In this document: piece by piece, positions 39,791-53,000 of the stretch
How positions within the stretch are numbered: position 1 is the first letter of the stretch
How the letters are laid out: every line of letters starts with the position of its first letter
The notes under the pieces: model-generated
The model's input: only the letters and a program-made list of their open reading frames with translations
The model's database searches: none
Told to the model about the DNA's origin: nothing
Translations under genes and position numbers: made by a program
Assembly: GCA_037389465.1 (NCBI GenBank)
Contig: JAZARR010000221.1
Location: 536,501-600,500, forward strand
Length of the DNA stretch: 64,000 bases
Direction of reading: 5' to 3'
Origin: Baylisascaris procyonis
Lineage: Eukaryota > Nematoda > Chromadorea > Rhabditida > Ascarididae

Positions 39791-41510
39791 ATGGAGAAGA
39801 GAGATGTGTCGTGTTGGTTGATCTTATTGCTGACGTTTGTGCAGTTATTAGCGATCGGTGTACAAGGAAGAGCACTTCGAAATGAGCTCGACAACGCCCT
39901 TTTTGACGAAATGATCGAGGATTTTTTGAATGAAGGAAAGAAAGGATTATTAGACGAGGCAAGACTTTTTGATGGCTTTCCACACTGAGTACCGGATCTT
40001 TTAGGGTAAAATAAAGCATTACATCGATACTGCTCGTTTCTATGCGTTTTTGTAAATTTGCACCTGCAAAGCTATGTGTGTTTACGTCCATCTGCCTGAC
40101 AACTTCAGCTCGGAAATCGCTGGAGCTAGAACCACGAATTAGTTAGCTGTGGTCTTCATCACGGATCCGACACCAACTTTCGAACTTATCTATCCATTTC
40201 TAAATAAGTTCTAGAAATTTAAATGCACATGAAAATAGACATATAAATTGTGACTATTCAGGCCAAAATTTTCAGTTTATTACAGCAGATGCGAAGACGA
40301 AGATTTTACGGGAAATTTCGTAAGCGGTTGGTTGGGACAAAATGTGAGTGCTGTGCCGCCGATGCTATGTGATTTGCTGACAGTCTGTAACAGTGATTGC
40401 TGTGAGGAGTAGGACTGCAAAAGGATGCACATATCGTGCTGGCTGTTCTAATGCGTTTTCTAAATGTTTAAATCAAGGTGCCGCAGTCTCACGTAGCTTT
40501 GCATTTACTCCCCGTAAATCGATGCAGAGAAAAATGCGGAATGAGAGGAGTAGAATGCAAAAATCAAATGGTGTAAACAGTTGCACTTCTCCTTGTGCCG
40601 TTAGGGAGAGGGCAGATTCCCCTTGATTCTACCATCCAGAAAGACGATAAGCTCATAATTTGATCGTGAGTAAACTGGATAAATGATCTCTTAAAATGAT
40701 CTCAATTAAAATGCTTCTAACCTTAGTCGTATATCCATTTCATGCTGGTATTAAAAAGTCATATTTTTGTTCCAGACTTATAGAAGGTTACATGGTAAAG
40801 TCCTTTTGGTTGTTGAGAAGAGAAGGTGAAAAGATCAGAAAATACCAGAGTGCTGTGAAAGAGAATGGGCTTACTGGTGAAGAAGGAGAAGCAGTCCCAT
40901 ATTTGGAAGGAAAGCGACGTTTCACTAACTTGAGGTGTCCTCAGGGGGAGGAGAGGTAGCGCTGAAGGTAGGCATTATCCTTTCATCTCTTCGAATGATG
41001 TCAGAAAAGTTTGCTCACAATCAATGAATGGATGAAATATGCACATGAACCTTTAGTTATTATTCCTGTCGGAATTAATTTTCCTAATGTTCTAATTTTT
41101 ATTGAGCAATACTCTTATAGATATGTCAAACGTTTAATCGAAACAAATTGATCTGAAATTTTGGACGTTCACACGGTATTAGCCGTTGCACATCTCAACT
41201 CTTAATGTGGAACTAATTATTATTATTTTTTTTTTTTCAGAAGGGACATTCGAAACTCCGACCACGACATCGAAGGAATGACGAAGAAAAAACAACAAGA
41301 TCAGATGTTAATGTAGACGATAAGAGATGGGAGGACAATCGAAACGAGCTACGTGATGAGGCAGATATGTTGGATGAAAGCTCCATTGATTTTATGGAAC
41401 AAAAAACGATTCCATCGAGAAGACAAAGAGGTTTATCGACGAGCAAAAGTGTATCGAATGTCTCAAAAAGGTTGAAAACGCGATGTTTTTTCAACCCGGT
41501 TACCTGTTAA
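39791..41510 (+). CDS. CFFNPVTC neuropeptide precursor 2 (allatostatin C / somatostatin-like)
   Basis: A small secreted peptide precursor in two exons. Exon 1 (39791-39958) starts at ATG with an in-frame TGA just upstream and encodes a clear signal peptide: a hydrophobic core WLILLLTFVQLLAIG with likely cleavage after GVQG. It would be spliced through a GC donor (GAG|GCAAGA) to the acceptor TTTTTTTCAG at 41231-41240. Exon 2 (41241-41510) joins in phase 0 and encodes 89 residues ending SKRLKTRCFFNPVTC and TAA, for 145 residues in total. The Lys-Arg would release LKTRCFFNPVTC, whose two Cys can form a ring as in arthropod type-C allatostatins and somatostatins. The charged, mostly polar spacer fits a prepropeptide. 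The oddity is the non-canonical GC-AG intron. If it is unspliced, exon 1 runs to a TGA at 39986-39988 followed by AATAAA. Receptor and expression are unknown. Confidence 0.7.
40010..40015 (+). promoter_or_regulatory. AATAAA inside the precursor 2 intron
   Basis: A canonical polyadenylation hexamer lies 21 bases after the in-frame TGA that ends the unspliced first exon. It could end a short transcript encoding only the 65-residue secreted exon 1 product. Confidence 0.4.
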
Positions 41511-41542
41511 TTGCGATCTATGTATACATTGCTACATAGAAA

Positions 41543-41779
41543 ATGGCACTCTGTAAAGTACAATCGATACGAGCTCTCCATTTTGGGCAGAAATTGTCGT
41601 TTGGGCTGAGAATAAGTGCCACTTTAATCCATCAGCGCAAATATGAGCTATTAACCACTTGCAATCCAGTAACTGAATCGGTAATTGAATGGAAAAATGC
41701 GTTTATCTTGACGGTCTTTTTAGAGAGTGCCTATAAGATTGCTAATTTAAAAGCTGCGTTAGAGAGTGTCGTCAGCTAA
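41543..41779 (+). CDS. Small ATG-initiated ORF in the 3' region of precursor 2 (doubtful)
   Basis: A 78-codon frame begins at an ATG 32 bases after the precursor 2 stop and ends before the AATAAA at 41858. It has no recognised domain. A piece reading TTCNPVTES is faintly like the CFFNPVTC core but lacks the needed residues. It may be a chance frame within the 3' UTR, and no independent evidence supports translation. Confidence 0.15.
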   Translation: MALCKVQSIRALHFGQKLSFGLRISATLIHQRKYELLTTCNPVTESVIEWKNAFILTVFLESAYKIANLKAALESVVS

Positions 41780-41857
41780 TTCCAAATTCAAAGCATTGCG
41801 ACTGAGAACGAAGAAATAGTAACAACTTTTATTTTCGTCAACTAGTAAATATATTCA

Positions 41858-41894
41858 AATAAATTTTTCTTTCGGATATACTGAATATCCGAAA
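41858..41894 (+). terminator. Polyadenylation signal and following hairpin, precursor 2
   Basis: AATAAA at 41858-41863 is followed by a perfect 10-base-pair hairpin, TTTCGGATAT (41870-41879) against ATATCCGAAA (41885-41894), over a 5-base loop. It is the first canonical signal after the TAA at 41508-41510, giving a 3' UTR of about 0.37 kb. Confidence 0.45.
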
Positions 41895-44800
41895 TTTGCT
41901 TCAAAGTAAAAACTCTTCGGAATTTTTCCAAAGTGTATATCCTATATGTTCGATTAAAACTGGAGAGGTCTTTTCCACAAAGTTGAAACATGCTTTATGT
42001 TCAGATTCATATTTCATCAAAGGTGCTGTATAAGCATTGTGTCACATGGGCATCTTCCATATCATTTATCGCAGCTTTTAACCTTTCGTTGGAATCGCGT
42101 AAACGACATTGTCTTATGGATCTCTATTAAAAGCTTTATATGCCCGATTATGAGCTCTATTCACACAAACAATGCTTAAATCGTTTATTTATACATCGCA
42201 TGTTATATTGCTGTGATGCTGAGTTGTGTAATATTGATCTCCGTATATTTCTGTGTCGACGAGTCTAAGGAGGCTTATATTTTTAATAAAATGTTTTCAA
42301 AAAATGATTGGTAATTTAATCCAGCGTTATCAAGAAACGTAAAAGCAATAAGACTGCCAATGCTTTGATCGAAAACCTTGTGCTGCCCTCTGTATCGCGT
42401 TTGTTTTGAAATGAAAACATCCATATTCCAAGCCTAGTATAAGCTTATTTTTCACCTTTCTCCACGAAGTGAAATAGGCATGTTGATAAAAGCTGTGGAA
42501 CAATCGCCATCTGCATGGTGATGAAAGGTGTTTGGCAAGGCGTTTCGTACGGCAATAAACCTTCCACTCTTTTCACCTAAACGAAAAAAGGAATCTGCAA
42601 AACCTTAAATTCTTTTAACAAGCTTAATTTTTGCAGTGAATGAAATCATTACTGAATATGATTGATTTTCACCGACGTAATAAAGTGCGTTTGTTGTTTT
42701 AGTCATTGGTGAATTATACGTTTTGGAGTGAGAGGGATTTGGCGAGGCAACGTCCTTCTCTTACTGCTTCATTGCACCTCAGCACTCGCAATCATCACGT
42801 GTGGATTGCCACTAGATGTACTACTTCTCGAATAATGCTTTATTCAGTGCCCATATCATCTTCCTTACATTTGCTTCTCAAAATCTGTTATTCGACTATT
42901 ACTTTTGCACTGCTAGGAGCTCCAAAAAATTGCATTATGAAGACTTTCTTTACGCATATATTTGTGTCGATCTGTGTGATATTTTATTTATTTTTGTTGG
43001 TCTGTTTTTAGTCTTGTTCAGATTTCGACAGAAAAAACTCTGAAAAAGGTTTAGAGAAAAAGCTCTCTCTGCTTTCTTAGAATTCCAATTTCTTTTACTA
43101 CACATAGGTTCCAAAACGAAATCCTCGACTCAGTATTTGCAAAATCCGTCAGCTTCATGGCATAAGACGCTTTTAGAAGTTTTGTTCTGGTTTCTGAATA
43201 TTTTGGTGCCCGACTACCCAGACCGGATGGAATACAAAGGCACATATCGTGCCAAGTCTCTTGACGCTCTTTTCCACCTATTCTATGAGTGAGTGTTAAG
43301 ATTGATTCGTTTAGCAGGAAGGGAAGTCGCAAGATGGAAAGATTCAGCGTGCAGTATATGAACGAATTATAGAGAATGTTTGAGCAATTATAGTGTCTTG
43401 GTTATTTCATTACCAACAAATAAGAAAATGATTACTTCAAATAATTCATAGTAATCAAGCTAGAAGGAAACTGCAGTCATATTTTTATGTCAATCGGCTA
43501 AAAAGAAAAAAGTAGGTACAAGCAGCAACTGTGCGAGATGAAGTAGAAAATAGTTTGATTTCGGGGAGACGCAGACAATCCATAACAATACCGTATCTAT
43601 TCAATGTTGCTCTCAAGCAAAGATAAAATTTTCAATTCGTCCATATTCTTTCGAAATCATGTTGGTTTCTATTCCATACTGTTCCCATTCCCCCTCCCCT
43701 CTCTCCCTCCCCTCTATCCCTCTTAGTACTCAAATGCCTTTTTGGTTTGTTGTAACTGAGATGAACTGCATATCACTTGAAATTTCATCAAATAAGCGTG
43801 ATATGCGTGAAATCCGAAACACTTTTCGATAAAACCGGAAAAACCAGCAGTATTTAGCAGTAATCGTGTAAGCAATCATAAGAATATTTCTTTTATAGTT
43901 TGTAGCAATATCGATGTGCGTTTCCATAGTATATTTCCTTCAGTCCGTCAATGTCAGAATGAGATCAAACGCGCTAAGCGAGAGCACAATGCAACAAATG
44001 AAGCAATTTATTCGGAGAATTAGCTGATGCGTTATTAAATCATAAAAAATGAGTTAAAGAAAGCAGTTTTTATCATTCAAATATTTTGAAATATTTTGAA
44101 CGTCTTATATGAATTGCTGTTTAGTTAGGCTCACAGGTAACTGAATTAATCGTATAGTTTGTGACGGCCTCTCCCACCAAATTTGTTTCGAAACATCCAA
44201 TTGAAAGAATTTTTGAGCACTTTAAGGTGCAAGAATTTGCGCACTTATATACATTTTGCGAGATTGATCTTGTATGACTTCATAAGCGACTGAGTGGAAA
44301 AAGTTTTTTTAGAGTCACTTCAGTTACACTATGAATGTGTTATTGCGCACACCTTACATTATTAAAGTTGCTTGAACGTGGACAAATGAATCTTGCGGCA
44401 TAAAAGGGAACCATTTTTTGTCTCAAAACACTGGCTCTCGTCGGAACAGAGAGCACTGCTCCGTGTACTGCAATCTGGATGAAGGCATCCACCATCACAT
44501 ATCAACAACATAATACCCGCAAGTACTACCCACCTTCACCGCCAGAATGTTAAGCTTGCGCAAATCGTCCGAGAACCGAGATGACCCGGAGCAGGTTTCG
44601 TCGATGAAGAACTAGTGCACGCGTTTCAGATATTGGCCCGCCCATTCGTTATAATTTATAGCAACGAAAGCCCATTGTGAAACCATTCGCGTTTGGCAAT
44701 GCATCAACAATTTTATATTTACAAAAAGTAACCCTTCTATGTTTTCAGAGAGTAAGCATTACCGCGCACATTTAACAGGATGTTCGATGAAAATATGTTA

Positions 44801-47800
44801 AGAGACCATTTTGTACTGCAATTTCGGTGCAGTTGATGCAAAAAACGCCCACCCAAGCAGTCTCCCACATGCAGCTTGTAGTTATGTTAAAATAAATCCA
44901 TCGCACTTTTTGCTAAGATTGCCGGGGCAACAACCTTCAAGCAATGAAATTGATGAAATAAGCGAAAGCATTAAAGGCGCTCTTTCTTGTTCGAATCTTG
45001 CGGCGGTTTAAAAGAATTTCAGCACAATCGAAGATATTCATTGATTTGACAAGGAGTTAATTTGCATTCTACGATAGTTTATGCTATTGCTAGCTGGTTT
45101 TCAACGTATTGCGTAGGCGATGTGCAAATATTTTGTCATTGTTTTGTCGCGAATTGTATTATCATTCTTCCGGTTAGCATATATAAATAAATGCCTTAGC
45201 ATTTCCTCTTGTGATGCTGTGTCACATCATTTAATTGTATGGTAAATTTAAATGCCGTCATTGCATTGCTCTGCAGTCTATTTATTGCAGAAGACTGTGA
45301 TCTTCCCTAATCAATGAGTCACTATGATCTCTTTTATTGTTTTCTTACACTTTTGTCTGCAAGGCGTCTAGAAAAGGGGACTGTAAAATCTCTCGCATCG
45401 CCAAGAGAGAACAAGATGCAAAAATTTCAAACCTATCATTTTTTGTTGCTTTTCTTTCAAGCATCAAAAGGTATATTCTAGGCCATATTGTGCTTCGTTC
45501 AGCAACGTTTGTTCCTTAATAGAGCATCTAAATATTGAGTCATCGGAAATCAAATGATTGGACATGGCTAGTTGTTTTATTAAATATCTGGATTCATCAT
45601 TGAGTTGATCCATGGAAATTGAGCATATTGAAGTTTATAGATGGTTTTCGTTACCTGTTGAAATTTTTGTGGAAATTCTCTTTTGTTCATCGAAGATCAC
45701 AAAAAATATCCATTTCCTTTGAATTCATCGACATAAATGTTCGAATTTTTTGAACAAAAAGGAGGGGGGGGGGGTAGAGGGTAGGGCATTTTCAGGTACT
45801 TCTTTGCTAAATTGCGATCTAAAACATTCAATGATTGTGGACAACGGATTGGGGATGAATCGACGAAAGAATTGTCAACTCATTTCATTCATCAATAAAG
45901 AGAACTGCTACAGGCACGATGAATTGCAATTGAAATAAAAATGATCACTTTACTTCTTTTTTCACTCATCTTTTCAAATTTCGCCAAAATGAAACTCACA
46001 TCTCATATTTTCGCAGAAACTATTTAATATTGCTAATTTTTTAATGGAAAATGAGAAATTAAATAAGTATAATTGCAATCTTTTATTTCTTTTTAAGCTG
46101 TTTAGTATCATAAAATAAGACATAGAAATTTTATATTAGATTATCGCGTTATTGATTGCAAACGATGAGAAGAGGTAAATACAAAACAAATAGGCAATAA
46201 GCGGATGCTCACGTAGAGAAATAGAGGCAATAATATATAAGAAGTATTCAGTTTACATAAACTGATTAATTGCGCCGATTTATCAGCAAAATAAGGTCCA
46301 AAAAAACTTTTAAGCTAAAGTATGCTAATATTTGCTGATAGAAAGTAAGCGACTGCCAGCATCTTAGAATTCCTGACAGCTGACTGTGACAAAATATTCT
46401 GAAAATTATTGCTAGTTTTTCAACGGCGTCAGCTGTATTTAACCTCTTCGAGATTTAAATGAGCCACTGAATATGACATAGTCCTTCCTGTTAATTAAGA
46501 TGCAAATCGATATCGCCTCAATCGTTTTCGACAAATTATTGTGAACGCTGTGCACATTTGTTTTATACTTTTCAAGAATTTCTCTCTGCCAGAAATATTC
46601 ATGGCAGCTGAAACCTCTTTAGTTATCATCGGTATATCCAAAGCCTTATGGGTTATAAAATCCGACCCTACTGATTGTGAAGTGTGATTATTTGCTAGCA
46701 GTATTATACCGATGCAATTTTATGGCATAAAAGCTCCACCATTGCGTCACTTAGAGTACTTCACTTGTGTGGGTGAAGAGGGTAATTGGTGTGGATGCGC
46801 GATATTTGCGATATGAACGCCACCTTTCTAAAATGGGGCAAAGAAATTGAAACATTCAAGTCATTTTGTTCGGCACTCTAAATTGAAATACGCATGTTGA
46901 ACAACGAAGATTGCAAACGTCTTCTACGGTCGCACACTAGGTGTCTATCAGAAACCGTATCAACTCCTTCATGCTATGAGATCACCACTGTATGAAGCTT
47001 GCTATATCACCTATCCGAACTTTATTGAAGCTTCGTTTAAAGAGTACACTGAACCTATATTGCGATGTTTTAATTACTTATATTAGAAGAAAGTGAAAAC
47101 CGTCACAGTTTATTTGTGACTCACGATTTAATTTTCCTGAATACAGCCTACTACAGTAGTACCTATTGCCTAATTAATAGAACTCGGGTTGAGCAGTACA
47201 GAAGTACGGTTAGTTGAATCGAGATGACATAACTGGTTTTCACCGATCAGCGAAAGAGATGAAAACTTGGCAGGAAAGTACAGAGATGTGATGCAGTAAT
47301 CATATATGAGGCTCCATAAAAATCCTTGTTGAAATATCTTATGGGACCCTTGTGAAGGACGGACTAAACGTAGCGTTCGTCCTGCTTTGACGAGTAGCGA
47401 TGGGGAGTGGCAGAGATCACGCGCGATAATTGAACAGTCCTCGCTTCAATTCTGTCACAGAAGGGAAAACCATCAAGTTAGGACCGAAGTCAAAGTGCAC
47501 ATCGTCCAAATATGCGAAGGCGTAACCAGGCCACTTCTAAGGGAAAAATAAATGACCGGATGCTGTCGCAGCAATACGCGATCGAGAAAATCCTAGAGAA
47601 AAAACAAAAAGAGAAGATGGAGCTGAGAAGCGAATAGAAAACACAAACATTGCAACGTTCCCAAAGAGCAATCCAGCGCACCCATTAGAAGAGATCTTGC
47701 TGGTAACTCCATTCGCATCGACAACAACGATCCACACAAAGTGCCCATTATTGAAACCGACCACTGCCTAGGTGTCCTGCTGACTGCAGATAAATCTTTT

Positions 47801-50063
47801 CACCAAGATTTGAAGAGCCACTTGCATATTTTCAATTTACTGCATAAACTTTCCCTTCTCTCCTATCAGAATACTTGCAAACAACGTAATATGCTTTTGC
47901 TTCATTGAAAAGAGAGTGAAAACAAATTTAAGGAATTATTGTTGCTCTGACTTCACTCGATGACAACACGAATAAACAACTTATAGATCGCGCCAAGCCG
48001 ACTCCGCCACAACCTAGTCCATAGAATTGCTCAGTTCCTTGCCTCTAGACAGCCAGTTACATTTTGCCATGCACGATCGACACATAGCCGCTATCACATT
48101 CCCTTGACGATGTCGCCAAACTTCCTACAGAGGAACAGAACAAAACGTGAGGCAGCTCCGTGTGAAGGGGAAAGCTGGAAGAGGGACGGAAGCCACGAGC
48201 AATCGATGCTAAAGAAGAATAAAGGATATTTTCCGACGTGCTTCCTTTGAAACTCTATTTCACGCATCCAAGTGTTTAACGTTTCCCACCTCAAATGCAA
48301 ATGTTTGAATAGACCTGCAAGTAACGCTATTTTTATAATATTCGACGATGTGAAGTTCGCTTCCCCACAGCACCGACACCGCGATGAAAGAAATACGTAA
48401 CGTTATCCAGACATTCGCCTTTACTCATGAAGAAGGCATCGGATTGATGTGATGCGTTATAACTGTTGCTAACAAAACAGCTGCACGCGTATATATGTAA
48501 ACTATTTTATTCATACTTATGCTTATCGATGATATTTCTGTACAATTTACACTAACATTTCCATGGAATATACATTACATACGAACATATAAGTGCATAT
48601 AAGCCTCACGCCATAAATGACTTGTTATGTCCTCTAATAGAGATTTAAATAAAGCAGAGCACAAACTGATACTAATAACCCGCGCATAACCAGTTCGCCC
48701 CGCTGACTGAAGTGCATACACACAAAGAGACAGACAGGTGGACGCCATCTAAGTGTTTCAACATGGATCTAGCATGAGGATTCGAATGAAGGCACACTAT
48801 TTGAAACTTTTATAAACGACGTACATTCATTGATTGTAAATGGGAAATCAGGTATAGGTTCAGACAGAAGGCAAAACTTTCAAAATAGCGATGGAAATCG
48901 AACGTGAGCAAAAAATTTCGCTGTGGGAAGAAAAAGAAGCAAATTATAGCGCAAAATTTTGAGCAAAAATCTTGAGCTACCTGTAATTGACATGACCCAA
49001 GAAGCCCCAAAACAATAACGTTGTGATGCGAGGAAGGAGAGGTAGGAGGAAAGGGTAAGAGGGCCCAACTCTCCGTTTTGTTTCAAGGAAATGATGCTGC
49101 TTCTCTTTCGCTACTTCCCCTTTCTCCCACCCCCTAGAACCGGCGCAGAATGGCTTTTCCTTGGGATGAATTTCCATCTTCTAATGCGCAATTCAACACT
49201 CCGAAACGCCCAACTAGCTAGAACTGTTAAGAAATTCCCGCCATATAATGCATTATAGTGGAAAATTACAAAGTGAGAATGATAGAAACACTACGGATCG
49301 CGCATAGAACGATCGTCATGGCACAGAAAAATGCTGACATAAAATGACACGGAACATGAACGACGTTCACAAAGTAATATAGTGAGCGGCCACTGATATT
49401 TCACAAGAAAAATGTCCCATAAGTGCAAAATAAATATAAACATCATAACAACGGAGGCCTAGCGTGGCGATAAGAAAGAGGAAGAGATCTGCTTCAACAA
49501 TAAGATTAGACTTTTTCAGTTGACAGCGCATAAACTGGACTTCTTTCTGCTATAAATAGAAATTCCTCGCTTTAAATAAGCACCCCACATTGTCCTTTAC
49601 ACTGGGACTCAAGACATTCGCAAAGTCACCCCATGGACAGAACCCTACCTCGTCCAGTAGTGAGTGACTAACCACATTAGTGCCTCGGAAATTGTGATGC
49701 CACACCGGGCGTCACGGTATGCTCGTCAAAGAATGAGTACATACCACTTGCCAACACGACAATACACATGACAGAAACATATCCACATAGGTAGATGCAA
49801 CATGGACAGAATTTCAATGTACACTAGCAAAAACTAACGAGGAACAAGAAATATCAACAGACACTAGTCACAGAATTTGAAAAGCGGAAGGAAAGGGAAG
49901 AACCGTGCTGGAGGATAAAACACTGCAGTATTGAGACTCAAGAATTTTTCAATTGTTTACTAAATTTACAAACAATTTCATTAGCAACTCGATAGATGCT
50001 TCCATGTTCCTTACGTTTCACGTCTGCTATCTTTCAACTACTCTGCATGTCTAACATGAATTA
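41895..50063. other. Intergenic stretch, no supportable gene
   Basis: Only short frames are present. A Lys/Glu-rich plus-strand frame near 47484-47637 and an ATG frame near 48108 read plausibly, but neither has splice partners or recognisable domains. Simple features include a pyrimidine-rich tract at about 43680-43727 and a G-rich run at 45761-45786. The 3' end of the minus-strand Myb/SANT-like gene must lie in the right part; no AATAAA close to its stop was seen on that strand. Confidence 0.5.
45761..45786 (+). other. G-rich run, possible G-quadruplex
   Basis: GGA followed by about a dozen G, then TAGAGGGTAGGG, gives at least four G-triplets within 26 bases on the plus strand. It is intergenic and has no linked gene. 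Confidence 0.5.
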
Positions 50064-53000
50064 TCAAAAGATACCATGAAAACTTAAGCTTTGACATGAT
50101 TCCTCTCTCCATCTTCTGACTGCAGTTACTCTAATCCGTGTAACGGTATCACCAGTGACAACGCAACAGCAACTGATAATTCGGGCCATCCTACGCTGAA
50201 AACCTTGCGGTCCTGTAGAAACAACCCCTACAATATGCGGTAGGGAATGAGACAGCACAGTATACATCATAAAGGATGGATATTTGGAATCCTCCAACGA
50301 CCATATTTCCATACAAATAAGGCAAGAAATTTTCGTTGCCGACCCATCTCTCAAATCGTAGTAACTAATGAAAATCTATTAATTGATAAGTGCAGAAAAT
50401 GTGACAATTCAACTTCTAACAGATCCTAAATACCTATTTGTGTAAAATGGCTCCTATTTTACGACTAAATAATCCTTGGTACATACTCAACGTCGAGCTC
50501 TATTTCCTTCGTGCAACAAAAAACAAAACAACAAACAAAACGAGTAAATAAATAAATGAATAAGCAAAGAGCATAACTGCGAATCCACGACCGCTTAAAT
50601 CTGCTATAGTACATTACCGTTGGTGCTTGGAAAGCAATTCTTGTGAGTGTGTTGCTGTGACGACTGCGAAGTGGGAAATCCAAAATGTTGTGAAATACCA
50701 TGCAGTAAAGGTATCGCTGCATCCAAGAATGCCTCCAGCTTATCGTATAGACGTCGTTTGCGAACCGCATCATCGGCCTCCTATGAGTGGCAAAATTATA
50801 TCTCCGAAATAATCGACTTCAACTAATATCTAACCAAAAAAAACTCTTCACTTATTAAAATAAAAAGCGTACAGTAATACGTGATATAAAGCAACCTGGT
50901 GCAAGATAAAAAAGATGCTTCAAGTTTACTAGCGATAGTGAAAGGCAGAAATCAGCAAAATTCTCATCTGAAGTAGTCAAACAATGTTAGCGAAAACCAA
51001 CTAACATTTCAATGGCACTATATACACGCTGCTATTTGTTTTGCCAAATAAACCCAATTGCATTAACTCAAAACCTGGAAAACTTCCAGCTAAGGAACGA
51101 CTCTCGATCAAGACAAGCCACTAACATGAGGAACGAAAACCATAGGGTCAGCAATCCGTCAGTACACAGGAAAACAGGAGGAGAGGGTAGAGAAGAGGGG
51201 TGAGTGGGGAGGAAAAGAGAGAAGACAACAGTTTCGACAGGTCAAAAGAAGTCATTTCAGAACAACTATAATAACATATTGACTTCCACAAACCTCTAGA
51301 AGCTTCGTTCTATCAGTTTATACAAGCTGCACTTTCCAACCAAGGAGGAAGTGACTTCTACTTTATCAAAGATTGCATCAATTCAGATCGAAAAATGCAA
51401 GCGTTTACATAGGAATCAGCGAGGCGCTGAGAACGATTTTATATGAAAAATGTGGTAGCCTGTCTTATTGGTTGATCCACTCAAATAATGTAAATTTTTC
51501 CCACTTTTAAGCTAAACATTAAGCAGCAAACTGATAACAACAACAATGCGGTCCAAAAGCCTATTAAAGAAAGAGAAAATCGACACAAACCTCGGCAGCT
51601 AAATGCTGATCAAGGATTGAGGCTGCCTGTAGAGGAATATCATCTGCATGTGATGTGCTTGGCCCATCCGGTGTCTCATCATCGATTGGGGGAGTTGTCT
51701 CCTTCAATACAGCTGCTAAGAGTTCAATGGTAAGCACAACAACGAACTAGCGAAAATGCACTTAACCAACGAGCACAGAAATGTGTCGGATAAATTAACA
51801 TGGTACGTTTCTTTGCCTTCCCTTCCCCTCATTAGCCGGTTTCATAGTTAACCACGAAAAGATGAAATAATGTCATCACGTTTTAAGCAACCTAATAGCT
51901 CGCACAAATCTTCAACAAAAAGATTACATTTCGTAACCCATCAGCGCAAAATGATAGGCCAATGACTATTGCAAATTCTATGTGAATCTTTCTTTTCCCA
52001 TGAATATTCATTGCCTTTTCCAGCAAAAACGCCTGAAAACTAACAAAGTTGGGGAAAATTGCCTCAACGAGACATTCTTGACAAGTATTTTCTGCTCAAT
52101 TTTAGGCAGTTTTTGCAAAAAACGAAAATGCACTATGCAAGCCTTGTTCCTATGCATATAACCTATCTGCTTTTTGTTCGATGAAGTTAAAACATAAGCT
52201 TAAAGGAATATTATTATCTAAAGTGATTCTGCGGAAAAGCTCACCAATTCGACGTTTCCAAACAAATTTTTCGCGCTTTCCGTCGTCTTTAGCTCTGATA
52301 AATGGCCCTTTTCAAAAACGTAAAGAAATCATCCAACTATTTGATTCTCAAAAATACAACACTGCTCTTCTGAATAATATTGAGAAAATTTCATCCGAAA
52401 CAATATATCACCCTCTTTCGCTCTTCATTTCCCACTAATTCACCAACTTTTACTTTCAATTTCTCCGTTTTGATAGCAACAGACGAGATTTTTTCATCTA
52501 CTATCTACGGTCGTTTAATGAGTTTTTTTCGCATCGAACCAATCACTTTCGGAAATGCTATACACGTTAAAATATGCCATAAAGCTGATATATAAAATCC
52601 CTAGCCTATGATCGGTAAAAATGAGTTTTTATGTGCTTTGGAATCAGTTATATGATAAAGTTGTCGCTTTGCATATGTGCATGCACGTATGTGCTGTTTG
52701 CCTAAAAGGTTCAACTTGAGAACCATTGAATCAAGAGCTATAGAACGTATGGTGCATGACGCACACCATAGGGTGGCCTCTGAATTCACCATTCACCTTG
52801 ATCGATCAACCTCGAAAGAGATTCTGAATATTAAAGGTTGTTAAAAATTTGCAATCGCTTTGCGTCGGCCGGCTTATAAAAACAAAAAACCTTTGGCGGA
52901 ATATTTGTGCGAACGCCTGGATTAATTAAACTGCAAGGGTATTATTTTACACTATTATTATAAGTTAATAACTTATGAAGGTGGCTGCGAGGTCGGTGAA

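Noticed and set aside
47484..47637. Lys/Glu-rich plus frame (SQQYAIEKILEKKQKEKM)
   Set aside because: It could be the end of a coiled-coil protein, but the A-rich composition favours such codons and no upstream exon was found.
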